Source: Kordiimonas sp. SCSIO 12610
GTDB lineage: Bacteria > Pseudomonadota > Alphaproteobacteria > Sphingomonadales > Kordiimonadaceae
Length of the DNA: 64,000 bases
Reading direction: 5' to 3'
Assembly: GCF_024398015.1 (NCBI RefSeq)
Contig: NZ_CP073747.1
Coordinates: 3,221,001 to 3,285,000 of the forward strand
In this document: one piece after another, positions 1 to 8,564 of the stretch
Numbering within the stretch: position 1 is the first letter of the stretch
Layout: the number at the start of each line of letters is the position of its first letter
The notes under the pieces: model-generated
Database searches by the model: none
The model's input: the letters and a program-made list of their open reading frames with translations, nothing else
What the model was told of the DNA's origin: nothing
Translations under genes and position numbers: made by a program

Positions 1-1052
1 TGTGACGTTGTGACCCGCATTGTACCCTCCGCCCAAATATCGCTCGTGCGAACATTATCCGCGAGAACACGATCAACCGCAGCCTCAACTGCGGTCGCAG
101 CCCCACCCATATTCAAGGAATAACGAAGCGCCATCGCAAAGCTAAGGATCGCCGCGATCGGATTGGCGATACCTTCACCTGCAATATCAGGGGCGGATCC
201 GTGCACAGGCTCATAAAGCCCAGGCATTTCGCCATTTCCTAACGATGCAGAAGGTAACATACCCAATGATCCCGTGAGCATTGCAGCCTCGTCGGAGAGT
301 AAATCGCCAAACAAATTATCCGTTAAAATCACATCAAATTGCTTCGGATTCTTCACAAGCTGCATCGCGCAATTATCCGCAAGGATATGTGTTAGCTCCA
401 CATCACTATAATGGTCTTGATGGACTTCTGTCACCACCTCGCGCCACAAAAGGCCTGCCTCCATCACATTGGATTTCTCAGCACTCGCAACACGGCCTCC
501 GCGTTTTTGTGCCATTTGAAATCCAACATGGGCGATTCGCTCAATCTCGGCCTCGGTGTAACGCTGGGTATTGATACCGACCCTGCTACCATCATCCAGC
601 GTTTCAATGCCCCGTGGTTCGCCAAAATAAACACCACTAGAGAGTTCACGCACAAACAAAAGATCAAGACCAGCCACAAATTCCCGTTTCAGGCTTGATG
701 CGTCTGCAAGCGCGTCAAAACAGATCGCAGGTCTTAAGTTTGCAAAAGCATCTAACTCCTTGCGAAGGCGCAAAAGTCCGGCTTCAGGTCGTTTATCATA
801 ATCCACACCATCCCATTTGGGGCCACCAACGGCTCCCATAATAATGGCATCACACGCTTTGGCCGCGGCAAGTGTTTCATCGCTTAAGGGAACACCCTCA
901 GCATCATAAGCGCAGCCACCAACAAGCCCACTTGATACATCGAACGTTACATCAAAGGCACGCTCGGTCCACGCGATAACCTTAGTAACCTCAGCCATAA
1001 TTTCAGGGCCAATTCCATCACCCGGCAAAAGCATTAATTTATGTGTTGTCAT
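1..1052 (-). CDS. leuB: 3-isopropylmalate dehydrogenase, 3' end cut by window edge
   Basis: LeuB oxidatively decarboxylates 3-isopropylmalate to 2-ketoisocaproate with NAD+, the third step of leucine synthesis, in the cytoplasm. The reading frame starts [17 protein letters not shown] at 1052 and stays open to the left edge (350 codons). Family hallmarks are the N-terminal GDGIGPE motif, the LLRLRKEL segment, and the isopropylmalate/isocitrate dehydrogenase signature [19 protein letters not shown] near residue 245, followed by [12 protein letters not shown]. The family is usually about 360-370 residues, so only some 10-20 C-terminal residues are missing. It lies 31 bases downstream of leuD in the same direction, giving the order leuC-leuD-leuB. 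The assignment is secure; only the C-terminus is unseen. Confidence 0.96.
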   Translation of the reverse strand, partial: MTTHKLMLLPGDGIGPEIMAEVTKVIAWTERAFDVTFDVSSGLVGGCAYDAEGVPLSDETLAAAKACDAIIMGAVGGPKWDGVDYDKRPEAGLLRLRKELDAFANLRPAICFDALADASSLKREFVAGLDLLFVRELSSGVYFGEPRGIETLDDGSRVGINTQRYTEAEIERIAHVGFQMAQKRGGRVASAEKSNVMEAGLLWREVVTEVHQDHYSDVELTHILADNCAMQLVKNPKQFDVILTDNLFGDLLSDEAAMLTGSLGMLPSASLGNGEMPGLYEPVHGSAPDIAGEGIANPIAAILSFAMALRYSLNMGGAATAVEAAVDRVLADNVRTSDIWAEGTMRVTTS

Positions 1053-1083
1053 TTTAATTTCCTGCTTATTTAATTAGGGCCAA

Positions 1084-1689
1084 TTATCCCTTGAACAACC
1101 AAGGTGTCATCAATTTCTGCTCGTTCTCGTATGACCGGATAGCTTGAGTCGATTGCAGTGTTGTGTCGATTTCATCAAAACCATTCATCAGCATTGCTTT
1201 GTGGGCAGGATTATAATCGAAATCATAGTGTGCATTCTGGCATTTAACCGTTTGCTCCGAAAGGTCCACATGAATGTCATGCCCGGCCTCGGCAGCAAGC
1301 ACAAGCGCATCAACATCAGGCTGCGGTAAGGCAATTGTCAAAATACCGTTTTTGACACAGTTGCCTGCAAAGATATCAGCAAAACTTGGTGCAATAATGC
1401 AGCGAAATCCCAGTTCGGCGATTGCCCATGGTGCGTGCTCGCGGCTCGATCCACAGCCAAAATTATCACCTGCGATCAGAATTTTCGCATCTTTGTATTT
1501 ATCGCCGTCAAAAACATTATTTTCGATACGGTTGCCATCGCCGTCAAAGCGTATGGTTTCAAAAGCAAACTCTCCAAAGCCGGTTCGTTTAATTGATTTC
1601 AGATGCTTAGCCGGAATAATGATATCTGTATCAACGTTTACTTGCGGGAATGGTGTTGCAATTGATGTGATTTGTGTGAATTTTTGCAT
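1084..1689 (-). CDS. leuD: 3-isopropylmalate dehydratase small subunit
   Basis: LeuD pairs with LeuC to isomerise 2-isopropylmalate to 3-isopropylmalate, the second leucine-specific step. I place the start at MQKFTQITSIATP (1689) rather than at an upstream in-frame codon at 1728, because the later start gives 201 residues, the usual family length. It also avoids overlap with leuC and has a purine-rich ribosome site (AAGGAAAGGGCGAGG) just upstream. Swivel-domain hallmarks are NVDTDIIIPAKHL near residue 20 and the GDNFGCGSSREHAPWAI motif near residue 75. The gap to leuC is 16 bases, so the two subunits are almost certainly co-translated. Confidence 0.96.
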   Translation of the reverse strand: MQKFTQITSIATPFPQVNVDTDIIIPAKHLKSIKRTGFGEFAFETIRFDGDGNRIENNVFDGDKYKDAKILIAGDNFGCGSSREHAPWAIAELGFRCIIAPSFADIFAGNCVKNGILTIALPQPDVDALVLAAEAGHDIHVDLSEQTVKCQNAHYDFDYNPAHKAMLMNGFDEIDTTLQSTQAIRSYENEQKLMTPWLFKG

Positions 1690-1705
1690 CAGCCTCGCCC
1701 TTTCC

Positions 1706-3106
1706 TTAAAAGTCGCGCACATCGACAAAATGGCCGGCGATCGCAGCCGCTGCCGCCATTGCAGGGCTTACCAAATGTGTACGAGCACCTGGCCCCTGTC
1801 GCCCGACAAAGTTCCTGTTGCTCGTGGATGCCACATGCTCACCCACACCTGCACGGTCCGGATTCATCGCGAGACACATAGAGCATCCTGGGTCTCGCCA
1901 CTCAAACCCCGCTTCCAACAAAATTTCGTCAAGTCCTTCGGATTCTGCCTGTTCTTTCACAAGGCCAGATCCCGGCACCACAAGCGCCTCGATGATGCGT
2001 TCATTGACTTTACGGCCCTTTACAACCTTTGCCACTTCACGGATATCCTCAATACGGCTGTTGGTGCAGCTGCCGATAAACACACGGTCAACCGGAATGT
2101 CTGTGATCATCTGACCTTCTGACAATCCCATATACTCAAGTGACTTCTTTACGGCTTCTTGTTTCGCAGGATCATCAAAGGCAACCACCTGAGGAACAGA
2201 CGCCGTAATTGGCACAACATCCTCAGGGCTCGTGCCCCATGTTACCAGCGGAGCGATATCAGCCCCATTGATCTCAATCTCCTTATCAAAAGCAGCCCCT
2301 TCATCAGTTTTAAGCGCCTGCCAAAACGCAACAGCACTTTCCCATGCACCGCCTTTTGGCGCATAGGGCCTGCCTTTAAGATACTCAAATGTTTTATCAT
2401 CAGGTGCAACAAGGCCCGCTCGTGCACCAGCCTCGATCGACATATTACAAAGTGTCATCCGCCCTTCCATCGATAGCGCTTCGATAACAGAACCAGCATA
2501 TTCGATCACATATCCGGTGCCACCACCCGTGCCAATTTTGCCAATGATAGCGAGGGCAACATCCTTCGCCGAACACCCAACAGGTAACTCGCCGGATACC
2601 GTAACCCGCATATTTTTGGATTTCTTCAATTGAAGTGTTTGGGTCGCGAGCACATGCTCAACTTCGCTCGTTCCAATTCCAAATGCAAGCGCACCGAAGG
2701 CACCATGCGTTGATGTGTGACTGTCTCCGCAGACAAGCGTTACTCCGGGTTGGGTAAAGCCTTGCTCTGGTCCAACCACATGAACAATGCCCTGACGCAC
2801 ATCATTCATAGGGATATAATCAAGGCCAAATTCCTTCACATTTTTTTCCAACGCGTCCAACTGCGCCTCTGACATAGGATCAGGATTAGGAAGATTACGG
2901 TCCTTAGTCGGAACATTATGATCAGGAACAGCGATAATGCTATCAGGCCGATGAATTTTACGGCCCTTTGCACGCAGGCCATCAAACGCTTGCGGCGATG
3001 TAACCTCATGTACAAGATGGCGATCAATATACAGAAGCGCCACCTCACCTGATAGTTCTTCTACAACATGGTTCGACCAAATTTTATCGTACATTGTGTT
3101 AGGCAT
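1706..3106 (-). CDS. leuC: 3-isopropylmalate dehydratase large subunit
   Basis: LeuC is the aconitase-type catalytic subunit, carrying a [4Fe-4S] cluster. From [10 protein letters not shown] it has 466 residues, the standard length. Cluster ligands are the cysteine in GSCTNSR (around residue 345) and the pair in [11 protein letters not shown] (around 408 and 411). [12 protein letters not shown], a substrate motif, is also present. An ATG four codons upstream (3118) is possible, but the 3106 start matches family N-termini. That ATG also overlaps the stop of a tiny upstream frame as TAATG. The gene follows rplS by about 200 bases with a terminator between them, so leuCDB probably has its own promoter even though it follows the ribosomal-protein block. 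Confidence 0.95.
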   Translation of the reverse strand: MPNTMYDKIWSNHVVEELSGEVALLYIDRHLVHEVTSPQAFDGLRAKGRKIHRPDSIIAVPDHNVPTKDRNLPNPDPMSEAQLDALEKNVKEFGLDYIPMNDVRQGIVHVVGPEQGFTQPGVTLVCGDSHTSTHGAFGALAFGIGTSEVEHVLATQTLQLKKSKNMRVTVSGELPVGCSAKDVALAIIGKIGTGGGTGYVIEYAGSVIEALSMEGRMTLCNMSIEAGARAGLVAPDDKTFEYLKGRPYAPKGGAWESAVAFWQALKTDEGAAFDKEIEINGADIAPLVTWGTSPEDVVPITASVPQVVAFDDPAKQEAVKKSLEYMGLSEGQMITDIPVDRVFIGSCTNSRIEDIREVAKVVKGRKVNERIIEALVVPGSGLVKEQAESEGLDEILLEAGFEWRDPGCSMCLAMNPDRAGVGEHVASTSNRNFVGRQGPGARTHLVSPAMAAAAAIAGHFVDVRDF

Positions 3107-3160
3107 TATTCTATCCATCTACATTTGGCCATCTACATTTGACTATGTATTGATCCTGAC
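3106..3160 (-). other. leuC leader with two tiny coupled reading frames and a 13-base tandem repeat
   Basis: Directly upstream of leuC the minus strand carries an ATG at 3160 preceded by AAAAGGATA. It gives a nine-residue frame (MSGSIHSQM) ending in TAG at 3133-3135. A second frame (MAKCRWIE) begins at 3132 and ends in TAA at 3106-3108, sharing bases with the leuC ATG (TAATG). The plus-strand unit ccatctacatttg occurs twice (3115-3127 and 3129-3141), so part of this arose by short duplication. Neither frame contains leucine codons, so classical leucine attenuation is not supported. Translation of these frames is inference. Confidence 0.3.
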
Positions 3161-3210
3161 ATTATCCTTTTCTTCTGTGATGTTGATTACTGAGAGGCGA
3201 TGCACCCAAT

Positions 3211-3240
3211 AAAAAACGGCGACAGAATACTCTGTCACCG
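3211..3240 (-). terminator. Rho-independent terminator after rplS
   Basis: On the minus strand a ten-base-pair stem (CGGTGACAGA with TCTGTCGCCG, one G-T pair, four-base loop) is followed by six T residues. It sits about 65 bases past the rplS stop and before leuC, so it separates the ribosomal-protein operon from the leucine genes. Confidence 0.85.
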
Positions 3241-3303
3241 TCCTTAATCGTATCAGCAAACAGACGCAACATAATATTACATCTATTTGTATATTTTGAA
3301 ATA

Positions 3304-3678
3304 TTATTTCTTGCGATTGAAGTCCTGCTTCTCAGCTATACGTGCAGATTTACCACGGCGTGAACGAAGATAGTACAGTTTCGCACGGCGAACCTTACCA
3401 CGACGAACAACAGTAATATTGTCTACAACCGGGCCATAAAGTGGAAATACACGCTCAACACCTTCGCCGTAAGAAATCTTACGAACCGTGAAGTTAGAGC
3501 TAACGCCTTTGTTAGAGCGCGCAATACATACACCTTCGTATGCCTGAATACGCTCACGGTTGCCTTCGCGAACTTTCACGTCAACACGGAGTGTGTCACC
3601 CGCACCAAATGTTGGGATTTCCTTACCTTCGGTAAGCTTAGCAATTTGCTCTTGCTCGAGCTTCTGAATAATATTCAT
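3304..3678 (-). CDS. rplS: 50S ribosomal protein L19
   Basis: L19 is a large-subunit protein at the interface with the 30S subunit. The 124-residue product starts [15 protein letters not shown] and contains the family core [23 protein letters not shown] near residue 28 and the basic tail [14 protein letters not shown]. Length and sequence are typical. It is the last gene of rpsP-rimM-trmD-rplS, five bases after trmD, and is followed by a strong intrinsic terminator. Nothing is unusual. Confidence 0.98.
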   Translation of the reverse strand: MNIIQKLEQEQIAKLTEGKEIPTFGAGDTLRVDVKVREGNRERIQAYEGVCIARSNKGVSSNFTVRKISYGEGVERVFPLYGPVVDNITVVRRGKVRRAKLYYLRSRRGKSARIAEKQDFNRKK

Positions 3679-3683
3679 CGTCC

Positions 3684-4403
3684 TTAGACCTTTTCTTCTT
3701 TATTTCGAACATAGGTCGACCAAAGATCAGGCCGGCGTATCCGAGTTAGTTCTTCACTTTTTTCAAGTCGCCATTCAGCAACCCGTCCATGATGCCCACT
3801 TGTAAGCACCTCCGGGATTTCCCGGCCTTCCCAGACCTGAGGTCTGGTATATTGCGGATATTCAAGCAATCCGCTTTCAAAACTTTCTTCATCGAGCGTG
3901 GTGGTAGTACCCATAACACCCGGCAACAATCTGACTGTTGCATCCAGCATAGCAAGTGCCGCTGGTTCACCGCCAGAAAGCACAAAATCACCGAGGCTTA
4001 TTTCCTCGATATTCCGTGCCTCTAAAACACGTTCGTCGATCCCTTCAAAACGCCCACACAGTAACGTCACGCCACCGGCATTTTGCCACCTTTTGGTTTC
4101 CGCCTGATCAAACCGCCGACCTCTTGGGCTTAGATACATAAGCGGCCATTCATCCGCCGCCTCGCTTCTCGCGGCATCAACCGCTTTGCCCAAAATATCC
4201 GCCCGCATCACCATGCCCGGACCACCGCCAGATGGGGTATCATCGACAGAGCGGTGCTTATCGCTCGAAAAATCGCGGATGTCCAGCGTTTTTAACGCCC
4301 ATTTCCCGTCTTTCAGGCCTTTTCCAGCGAGCGATTGCCCGAGGTAGCCCGGAAACATATCGGGAAATAGCGTCAAAACCTGTGCAGTGAAGAGCGGAGC
4401 CAT
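3684..4403 (-). CDS. trmD: tRNA (guanine37-N1)-methyltransferase
   Basis: TrmD methylates N1 of G37, next to the anticodon, using S-adenosylmethionine, and prevents +1 frameshifting. The 239-residue protein shows the SPOUT trefoil-knot elements: [11 protein letters not shown] near residue 90, [13 protein letters not shown] near 113 and [15 protein letters not shown] near 136. The N-terminal [14 protein letters not shown] is also typical. Its ATG shares one base with the rimM stop (TAATG), implying translational coupling. It is one of four enzymes in this window that act at or beside tRNA position 37. Confidence 0.97.
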   Translation of the reverse strand: MAPLFTAQVLTLFPDMFPGYLGQSLAGKGLKDGKWALKTLDIRDFSSDKHRSVDDTPSGGGPGMVMRADILGKAVDAARSEAADEWPLMYLSPRGRRFDQAETKRWQNAGGVTLLCGRFEGIDERVLEARNIEEISLGDFVLSGGEPAALAMLDATVRLLPGVMGTTTTLDEESFESGLLEYPQYTRPQVWEGREIPEVLTSGHHGRVAEWRLEKSEELTRIRRPDLWSTYVRNKEEKV

Positions 4404-5008
4404 TATTTTTTCCCGCTTTTCTCTTGCTCTTCAGCCGTTGCAATCACTTGGGTTTTCAGCCAATCAGCCCAATTAACCACCAGTCTGTCCGCCTTGAGGT
4501 CAATCGTTGGAATGAATACCTTACGAAACGGGATGAAGGCAAAACGCCCAAGCCCTTTCACAGGTTCATCAAGAACCACCTCAATCAGATCTTCACTACC
4601 GAAGTTTTCAACTGCGCGAACGAATCCAAGCCAGTTACCAGCCTCGTCAATAGCATTCAGGCCAATAAGATCGGCTAGATAAAACTCATCTTCATCGATC
4701 ACATCATCCAGAACTTCACGCGGAACATAAAGCTTGGTTGACTTAAGCGTCTGCGCATCTTCGCGGTTTTCAATGCCGTCTACACGAACGATAAAGTCAT
4801 CCTTGTGCTTACGCACTTTCTTGATTTTGATCGCTGCACCATTGGGCCTCTTCCGAAGATCAGAAAACTGAAAAACTGTTTCCTCATCATCGGTGAAAGA
4901 ACGAAGCCGCAATTCACCGCGCACACCGTGTGATGCACCGAGGGCCCCAACACAGACCCAACCGTCTTCTACGCCTTGTTGTACGCGTTCATTACGGCTA
5001 TTGGACAT
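4403..5008 (-). CDS. rimM: 16S rRNA processing / 30S maturation factor RimM
   Basis: RimM helps assemble the 30S head by binding S19 and pre-16S rRNA. The 201-residue product has the N-terminal barrel motif [21 protein letters not shown] (residues 18-38) and a C-terminal PRC-barrel region with [16 protein letters not shown] and [14 protein letters not shown]. The C-terminal lysine-rich tail overlaps the trmD start by one base. It is flanked by rpsP and trmD as in most proteobacteria. Confidence 0.95.
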   Translation of the reverse strand: MSNSRNERVQQGVEDGWVCVGALGASHGVRGELRLRSFTDDEETVFQFSDLRKRPNGAAIKIKKVRKHKDDFIVRVDGIENREDAQTLKSTKLYVPREVLDDVIDEDEFYLADLIGLNAIDEAGNWLGFVRAVENFGSEDLIEVVLDEPVKGLGRFAFIPFRKVFIPTIDLKADRLVVNWADWLKTQVIATAEEQEKSGKK

Positions 5009-5051
5009 ATGCTGAAGCCCTTGCTTGTTCGATTAAGATATCGAAGCGATC

Positions 5052-5441
5052 TTATTCTTCTGCTGGTGCAGCTTCTGCTTCTGCAGCAGCTTCAGCGGCA
5101 GCAGCAGCTTTTTCCTTGCGCTCTTCAATACGCTCAAGTGCTTTTTGGCCCGGCTTACCTTTGTTCGGGTTGTTGCGAACTTTCTTGCCTTCAACAAGAC
5201 CAGCAGCTTCAAGGAAGCGTGCTACACGGTCAGTTGGCTTCGCGCCTTGACCCAGCCAATGCTTCACGCGGTCTTCAGTGAAGATAACGCGCTTTTCGTC
5301 GTCTTTTGCAAGCATTGGGTTATAGCTACCAACGCGCTCGATGTAACGACCGTCACGTGGTGCACGTGTATCAGCAACTACGATACGGTAGTAAGGACGT
5401 TTTTTTGCGCCGCCACGGGCCAAACGAATTGCGATTGCCAT
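5052..5441 (-). CDS. rpsP: 30S ribosomal protein S16
   Basis: S16 is an early-binding 30S assembly protein. The first 80 or so residues ([22 protein letters not shown] onward, with [14 protein letters not shown]) are the conserved domain. Residues from about 85 form a lysine/alanine/glutamate-rich tail ending AAPAEE, an extension common in Alphaproteobacteria and absent from the shorter enterobacterial protein. A clear ribosome site (CTGAAAGGAAT) lies upstream. It heads the rpsP-rimM-trmD-rplS group, 62 bases after ffh. Confidence 0.97.
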   Translation of the reverse strand: MAIAIRLARGGAKKRPYYRIVVADTRAPRDGRYIERVGSYNPMLAKDDEKRVIFTEDRVKHWLGQGAKPTDRVARFLEAAGLVEGKKVRNNPNKGKPGQKALERIEERKEKAAAAAEAAAEAEAAPAEE

Positions 5442-5503
5442 TTTGAAATTCCTTTCAGGGTTTATTCTTCAATCAGTTAGATAATTGTTAGTTAAATATT
5501 TGG

Positions 5504-6886
5504 TTACATCAGTTTGTCGAAGCCTGGTGGCAAACCACCCGGCATCCCGCCCATTCCTGGCAAACCGGGCATCTTGCCCTTTTTGCCCATCTGGGACATT
5601 TTCTTCATCATTTTCGCCATCTGCATATGCATCTTCAGAAGCTTGTTCACTTCTGGAACGCTCGTGCCTGAGCCCGCAGCGATCCTCTTCTTACGTGACG
5701 CATTAATCATTTTTGGTTGCTTACGCTCTTTCGGCGTCATCGAAGAGATAATCGCTTCCTGGCGCTTGAATATCTTATCATCCATGTTGGACTGGTTCAT
5801 GGCTTGCTTGATCTTGCCAACACCCGGCAACAGGCCAAGCACACCCTTCATACCGCCCATTTTGGACATTTGTTGAAGCTGCGAACGCAGATCATCAAGA
5901 TCAAATTCGCCCTTGGCCATTTTCTTGGCCATTTTTTCAGCTTCTTCCTGCTCGATGGTTTCAGCTGCCTTTTCAACAAGGCTGACAACATCCCCCATCC
6001 CGAGGATACGGCTTGCAACACGCTCAGGATGGAAATCCTCAAGCGCATCCATTTTCTCGCCAGTACCCGCAAGCTTGATAGGCTTACCCGTAACTGAGCG
6101 CATCGAAAGCGCGGCACCACCGCGGCCATCACCGTCCATCCGCGTAAGCGCAACACCTGTGATACCAACCTGCGCGTCAAATTCTTTCGCGACATTGACC
6201 GCGTCTTGACCCGTAAGGCTATCCGCGACCAGAAGGGTTTCAAGCGGCATCGTTGTATCACGAACCGCGATCACCTCTGCCATCAGGCTTTGGTCCACAT
6301 GCAAACGACCTGCGGTATCAAGCATCACGACATCAAAGCCCTGAAGCTTTGCTGCGTCCATCGCGCGCTTGGCAATATCAACCGGCATCTGGCCCGCAAT
6401 AATCGGCAGGGTTTTCACACCAATCTGTTCACCAAGAACCTTAAGCTGCTCTTGCGCCGCTGGTCTGCGCACGTCCAAGGACGCCATCAAGACCTTCTTT
6501 TTCTCTTTTTCCGTAAGGCGTTTCGCGAGCTTGGCTGTTGTGGTTGTTTTACCAGAACCTTGCAAACCCACCATCAGGATCGCAACTGGGGGAACACCAG
6601 CCGTGTTGATACCGCTAGCCTCGGAGCCAAGCATAGCAACAAGCTCGTCATTTACGATCTTGATAACCTGCTGGCCGGGCGTGACTGACTTAAGAACTTC
6701 CTGACCAACGGCTTTCACCTTTACCTTGTCGATGAAACTTTTCACGACAGGCAGGGCAACATCAGCTTCCAAAAGGGCAACGCGGACTTCACGCAGGGCA
6801 GCTGTCACATCCGATTCTTTCAAAGCACCACGGCGCTTCAAGCCATCAAAGATGGAATTTAATCGATCTGACAGATTGTCAAACAT
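5504..6886 (-). CDS. ffh: Signal recognition particle GTPase Ffh (SRP54)
   Basis: Ffh binds 4.5S RNA and hydrophobic signal sequences and delivers nascent membrane proteins to FtsY. Visible parts are the N domain (1-95), the P-loop GLQGSGKTTTT (107-117), LDTAGRLHVD, TRMDGDGRGGAA, and the methionine-rich M domain (about 330-460) ending in a Met/Gly-rich tail. Length, 460 residues, is normal. The receptor gene ftsY lies about 6.4 kb away on the other strand. A hairpin sits in the presumed 5' leader at 6955-6983. Confidence 0.98.
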   Translation of the reverse strand: MFDNLSDRLNSIFDGLKRRGALKESDVTAALREVRVALLEADVALPVVKSFIDKVKVKAVGQEVLKSVTPGQQVIKIVNDELVAMLGSEASGINTAGVPPVAILMVGLQGSGKTTTTAKLAKRLTEKEKKKVLMASLDVRRPAAQEQLKVLGEQIGVKTLPIIAGQMPVDIAKRAMDAAKLQGFDVVMLDTAGRLHVDQSLMAEVIAVRDTTMPLETLLVADSLTGQDAVNVAKEFDAQVGITGVALTRMDGDGRGGAALSMRSVTGKPIKLAGTGEKMDALEDFHPERVASRILGMGDVVSLVEKAAETIEQEEAEKMAKKMAKGEFDLDDLRSQLQQMSKMGGMKGVLGLLPGVGKIKQAMNQSNMDDKIFKRQEAIISSMTPKERKQPKMINASRKKRIAAGSGTSVPEVNKLLKMHMQMAKMMKKMSQMGKKGKMPGLPGMGGMPGGLPPGFDKLM

Positions 6887-6954
6887 GCCCTTAAATCCTT
6901 TTCACAACACGTTAAAATTCATATTTTTCAATAGGTTAAAACAAGCACTAATGG

Positions 6955-6983
6955 CACCAGTGTGCGAACCTCGCTGACTGGTG
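6955..6983 (-). promoter_or_regulatory. Compound hairpin upstream of ffh
   Basis: Read on the minus strand, CACCAGT pairs with ACTGGTG. Inside, separated by a two-base internal loop, GCGA pairs with TCGC around a GGT loop. No T-run follows on either strand, so this is not a standard terminator. It lies 69 bases before the ffh start and would be in the ffh 5' leader if transcription begins upstream. The function is unknown. Confidence 0.45.
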
Positions 6984-7058
6984 GGTATCCCGGCAAATCA
7001 ATATCGAATGCCTTTAAGGACACTAGCTAAATTGTTCTTTCCTATGGAAATTGTGGTT

Positions 7059-7087
7059 TGGTTACTGATTTCGCCCGATAAAGTCAA
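7059..7087 (-). promoter_or_regulatory. Possible sigma-70 promoter for ffh
   Basis: On the minus strand TTGACT (7087-7082) is followed after 17 bases by TAACCA (7064-7059). The -35 element is good and the -10 element weak. If used, transcription would start near 7052 and give ffh a leader of roughly 165 bases containing the hairpin at 6955-6983. Confidence 0.3.
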
Positions 7088-7096
7088 GCAAATGCT

Positions 7097-7390
7097 TTAT
7101 ATCTTAATCCGCTGACCAAGTGTAACCCGTTCGTTCTCATACCAACGGTATGGTGACGATGACGCGTCGAAAGCTTTTTCCCACTCCTCTTTTGTTGGAT
7201 CTTCTACCGCACCATTAGACATGCATTTATGGCAGGTCAGTTCCAACCAGCCTTGATTTAAAGCAGTACTGTAAACTTCCCATTCGTGATCGCACGCATT
7301 TGGATCTTCTCTGAACCTTGATAAAACTCTTAACACAAAAATGGCGATTTTATCGCCAATATCTTCCCAAAAATATTTCACACGCAACAA
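7097..7390 (-). CDS. Small protein with a possible zinc-binding Cys/His pattern, function unknown
   Basis: I do not recognise this 97-residue product. It carries CDHEWEVYSTAL near residue 33 and LTCHKC near residue 52. The cysteines and histidines (C-x-H, C-x-x-C) could bind one zinc ion, but no family is claimed. The sequence otherwise looks like a genuine soluble protein, rich in tryptophan and acidic residues. The start is unclear: TTG codons at 7390 and 7387 follow a GAGGGA ribosome site, and a GTG lies at 7381. It is upstream of ffh in the same direction and divergent from the oxidoreductase at 7512. Confidence 0.6.
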   Translation of the reverse strand: MLRVKYFWEDIGDKIAIFVLRVLSRFREDPNACDHEWEVYSTALNQGWLELTCHKCMSNGAVEDPTKEEWEKAFDASSSPYRWYENERVTLGQRIKI

Positions 7391-7511
7391 TATTCCCTCG
7401 GATATTCCGTAACCTAAAAACGCTACTAGATAATCAACATACTAAAACATACTTTGAAAACATCACCAACCACGTTACTCATCCTATATATTATTCGCGG
7501 GAACATAGCAC

Positions 7512-8507
7512 ATGCTGAATTGGGCCATATTGGGTACTGGTTTTATCTCACATCAGGTTGCTGATGCCGTGGCAATGAGCATGAGCTCAAATATTTTTGC
7601 TATTGCTGGCAGAAATATAGATGCCCTTGATGAAATGCAGGACAAATACAGTCCTGAAAAAATTTATTCTGGCTACGAAAGTGTTTTTGCAGACCCAGAA
7701 GTCGATATTATCTACATTGGCCTTCCGAACCACATTCATCACACCATGACCCAAAGGGCAGCCGAAAACGGCAAGGCGGTATTGTGCGAAAAATCACTCT
7801 GCACCAATATGGCGGATGCATCTGCGCTCATAGAATGCGTGCGAAAACATAATGTTTTCTTTGTCGAAGGGCTGATGTATCTATCCCACCCTGTCATCAG
7901 AAAGTTTGTTTCACTGCTTCAGGATGGTCGCTTTGGCACCCTCAAGTCAATCAACGGATACTATGCAGCAGATATTGCGAAATTCGCTAATCCACTTGGC
8001 AAGGGCACCTTATACAATCTTGGATGCTATCCGGTATCATTAATGCACCTGACCATCCAGACAATGTGCGGGGAAAAAGCATTTTTGAATCGTGAATTAT
8101 CTGGCACGGGGAATTGGTCAGCAATTGACGGGAACCTTCAGGACGCATCAACGGCGGTTAGATTTAATAATGGTGTGCTTGCAACACTCCAATCTTCCGA
8201 CAGCTATGGCCTCGCGCATCGGTTTGATGTGATCGGTGAAAATGGTACATTATCATTCATCACCAATCCATGGCTCCCGCTCGCGGGACGCAATCATATT
8301 CGGTGGGAAGGATATGATGGATCAACAGAAGATATCTATGTGGATGCTGATCATGATGCCTTTTATCATCAGGTTAAAATGGTTGAGGCGTCGCTAAGTC
8401 AAAAATCAAAAGAAGCCATTAGGCCAGCACCTCGCCTAAAGGACTCGCTTGAAATCATGGCATTTCTCACTGAGTGGGAAGCCGCCTGCCTGAAGGCAAA
8501 TCAATAG
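7512..8507 (+). CDS. Gfo/Idh/MocA family NAD(P)-dependent oxidoreductase
   Basis: This 331-residue protein has the family's N-terminal Rossmann fold (WAILGTGFISHQVADAV, residues 4-20) and the central catalytic loop around CEKSLCTN (near 95), then the alpha/beta domain with FVEGLMYLSHP and a second conserved segment GTLYNLGCYPVSLMHL near 162-177. Members oxidise or reduce sugars, inositols and related polyols; the substrate cannot be told from sequence. The usual catalytic EKP motif reads EKS here, a tolerated variant. It is followed at 58 bases by a dicarboxylate-type transporter in the same direction, which may import a related acid, though that link is inference. Confidence 0.85.
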   Translation: MLNWAILGTGFISHQVADAVAMSMSSNIFAIAGRNIDALDEMQDKYSPEKIYSGYESVFADPEVDIIYIGLPNHIHHTMTQRAAENGKAVLCEKSLCTNMADASALIECVRKHNVFFVEGLMYLSHPVIRKFVSLLQDGRFGTLKSINGYYAADIAKFANPLGKGTLYNLGCYPVSLMHLTIQTMCGEKAFLNRELSGTGNWSAIDGNLQDASTAVRFNNGVLATLQSSDSYGLAHRFDVIGENGTLSFITNPWLPLAGRNHIRWEGYDGSTEDIYVDADHDAFYHQVKMVEASLSQKSKEAIRPAPRLKDSLEIMAFLTEWEAACLKANQ

Positions 8508-8564
8508 TACTGTTGGCATTTTCAAACTTTCAGGGTACCCATAGCAAATGTGGGAGAGGTTTAT

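Noticed and set aside
1274-2122. 282-codon frame on the plus strand across leuD and leuC
   Set aside because: Shadow of two strongly conserved genes on the other strand; no motif or ribosome site.
6887-7096. SRP (4.5S) RNA gene beside ffh
   Set aside because: The conserved SRP RNA tetraloop and helix 8 sequence is not present on either strand; only the hairpin described is seen.
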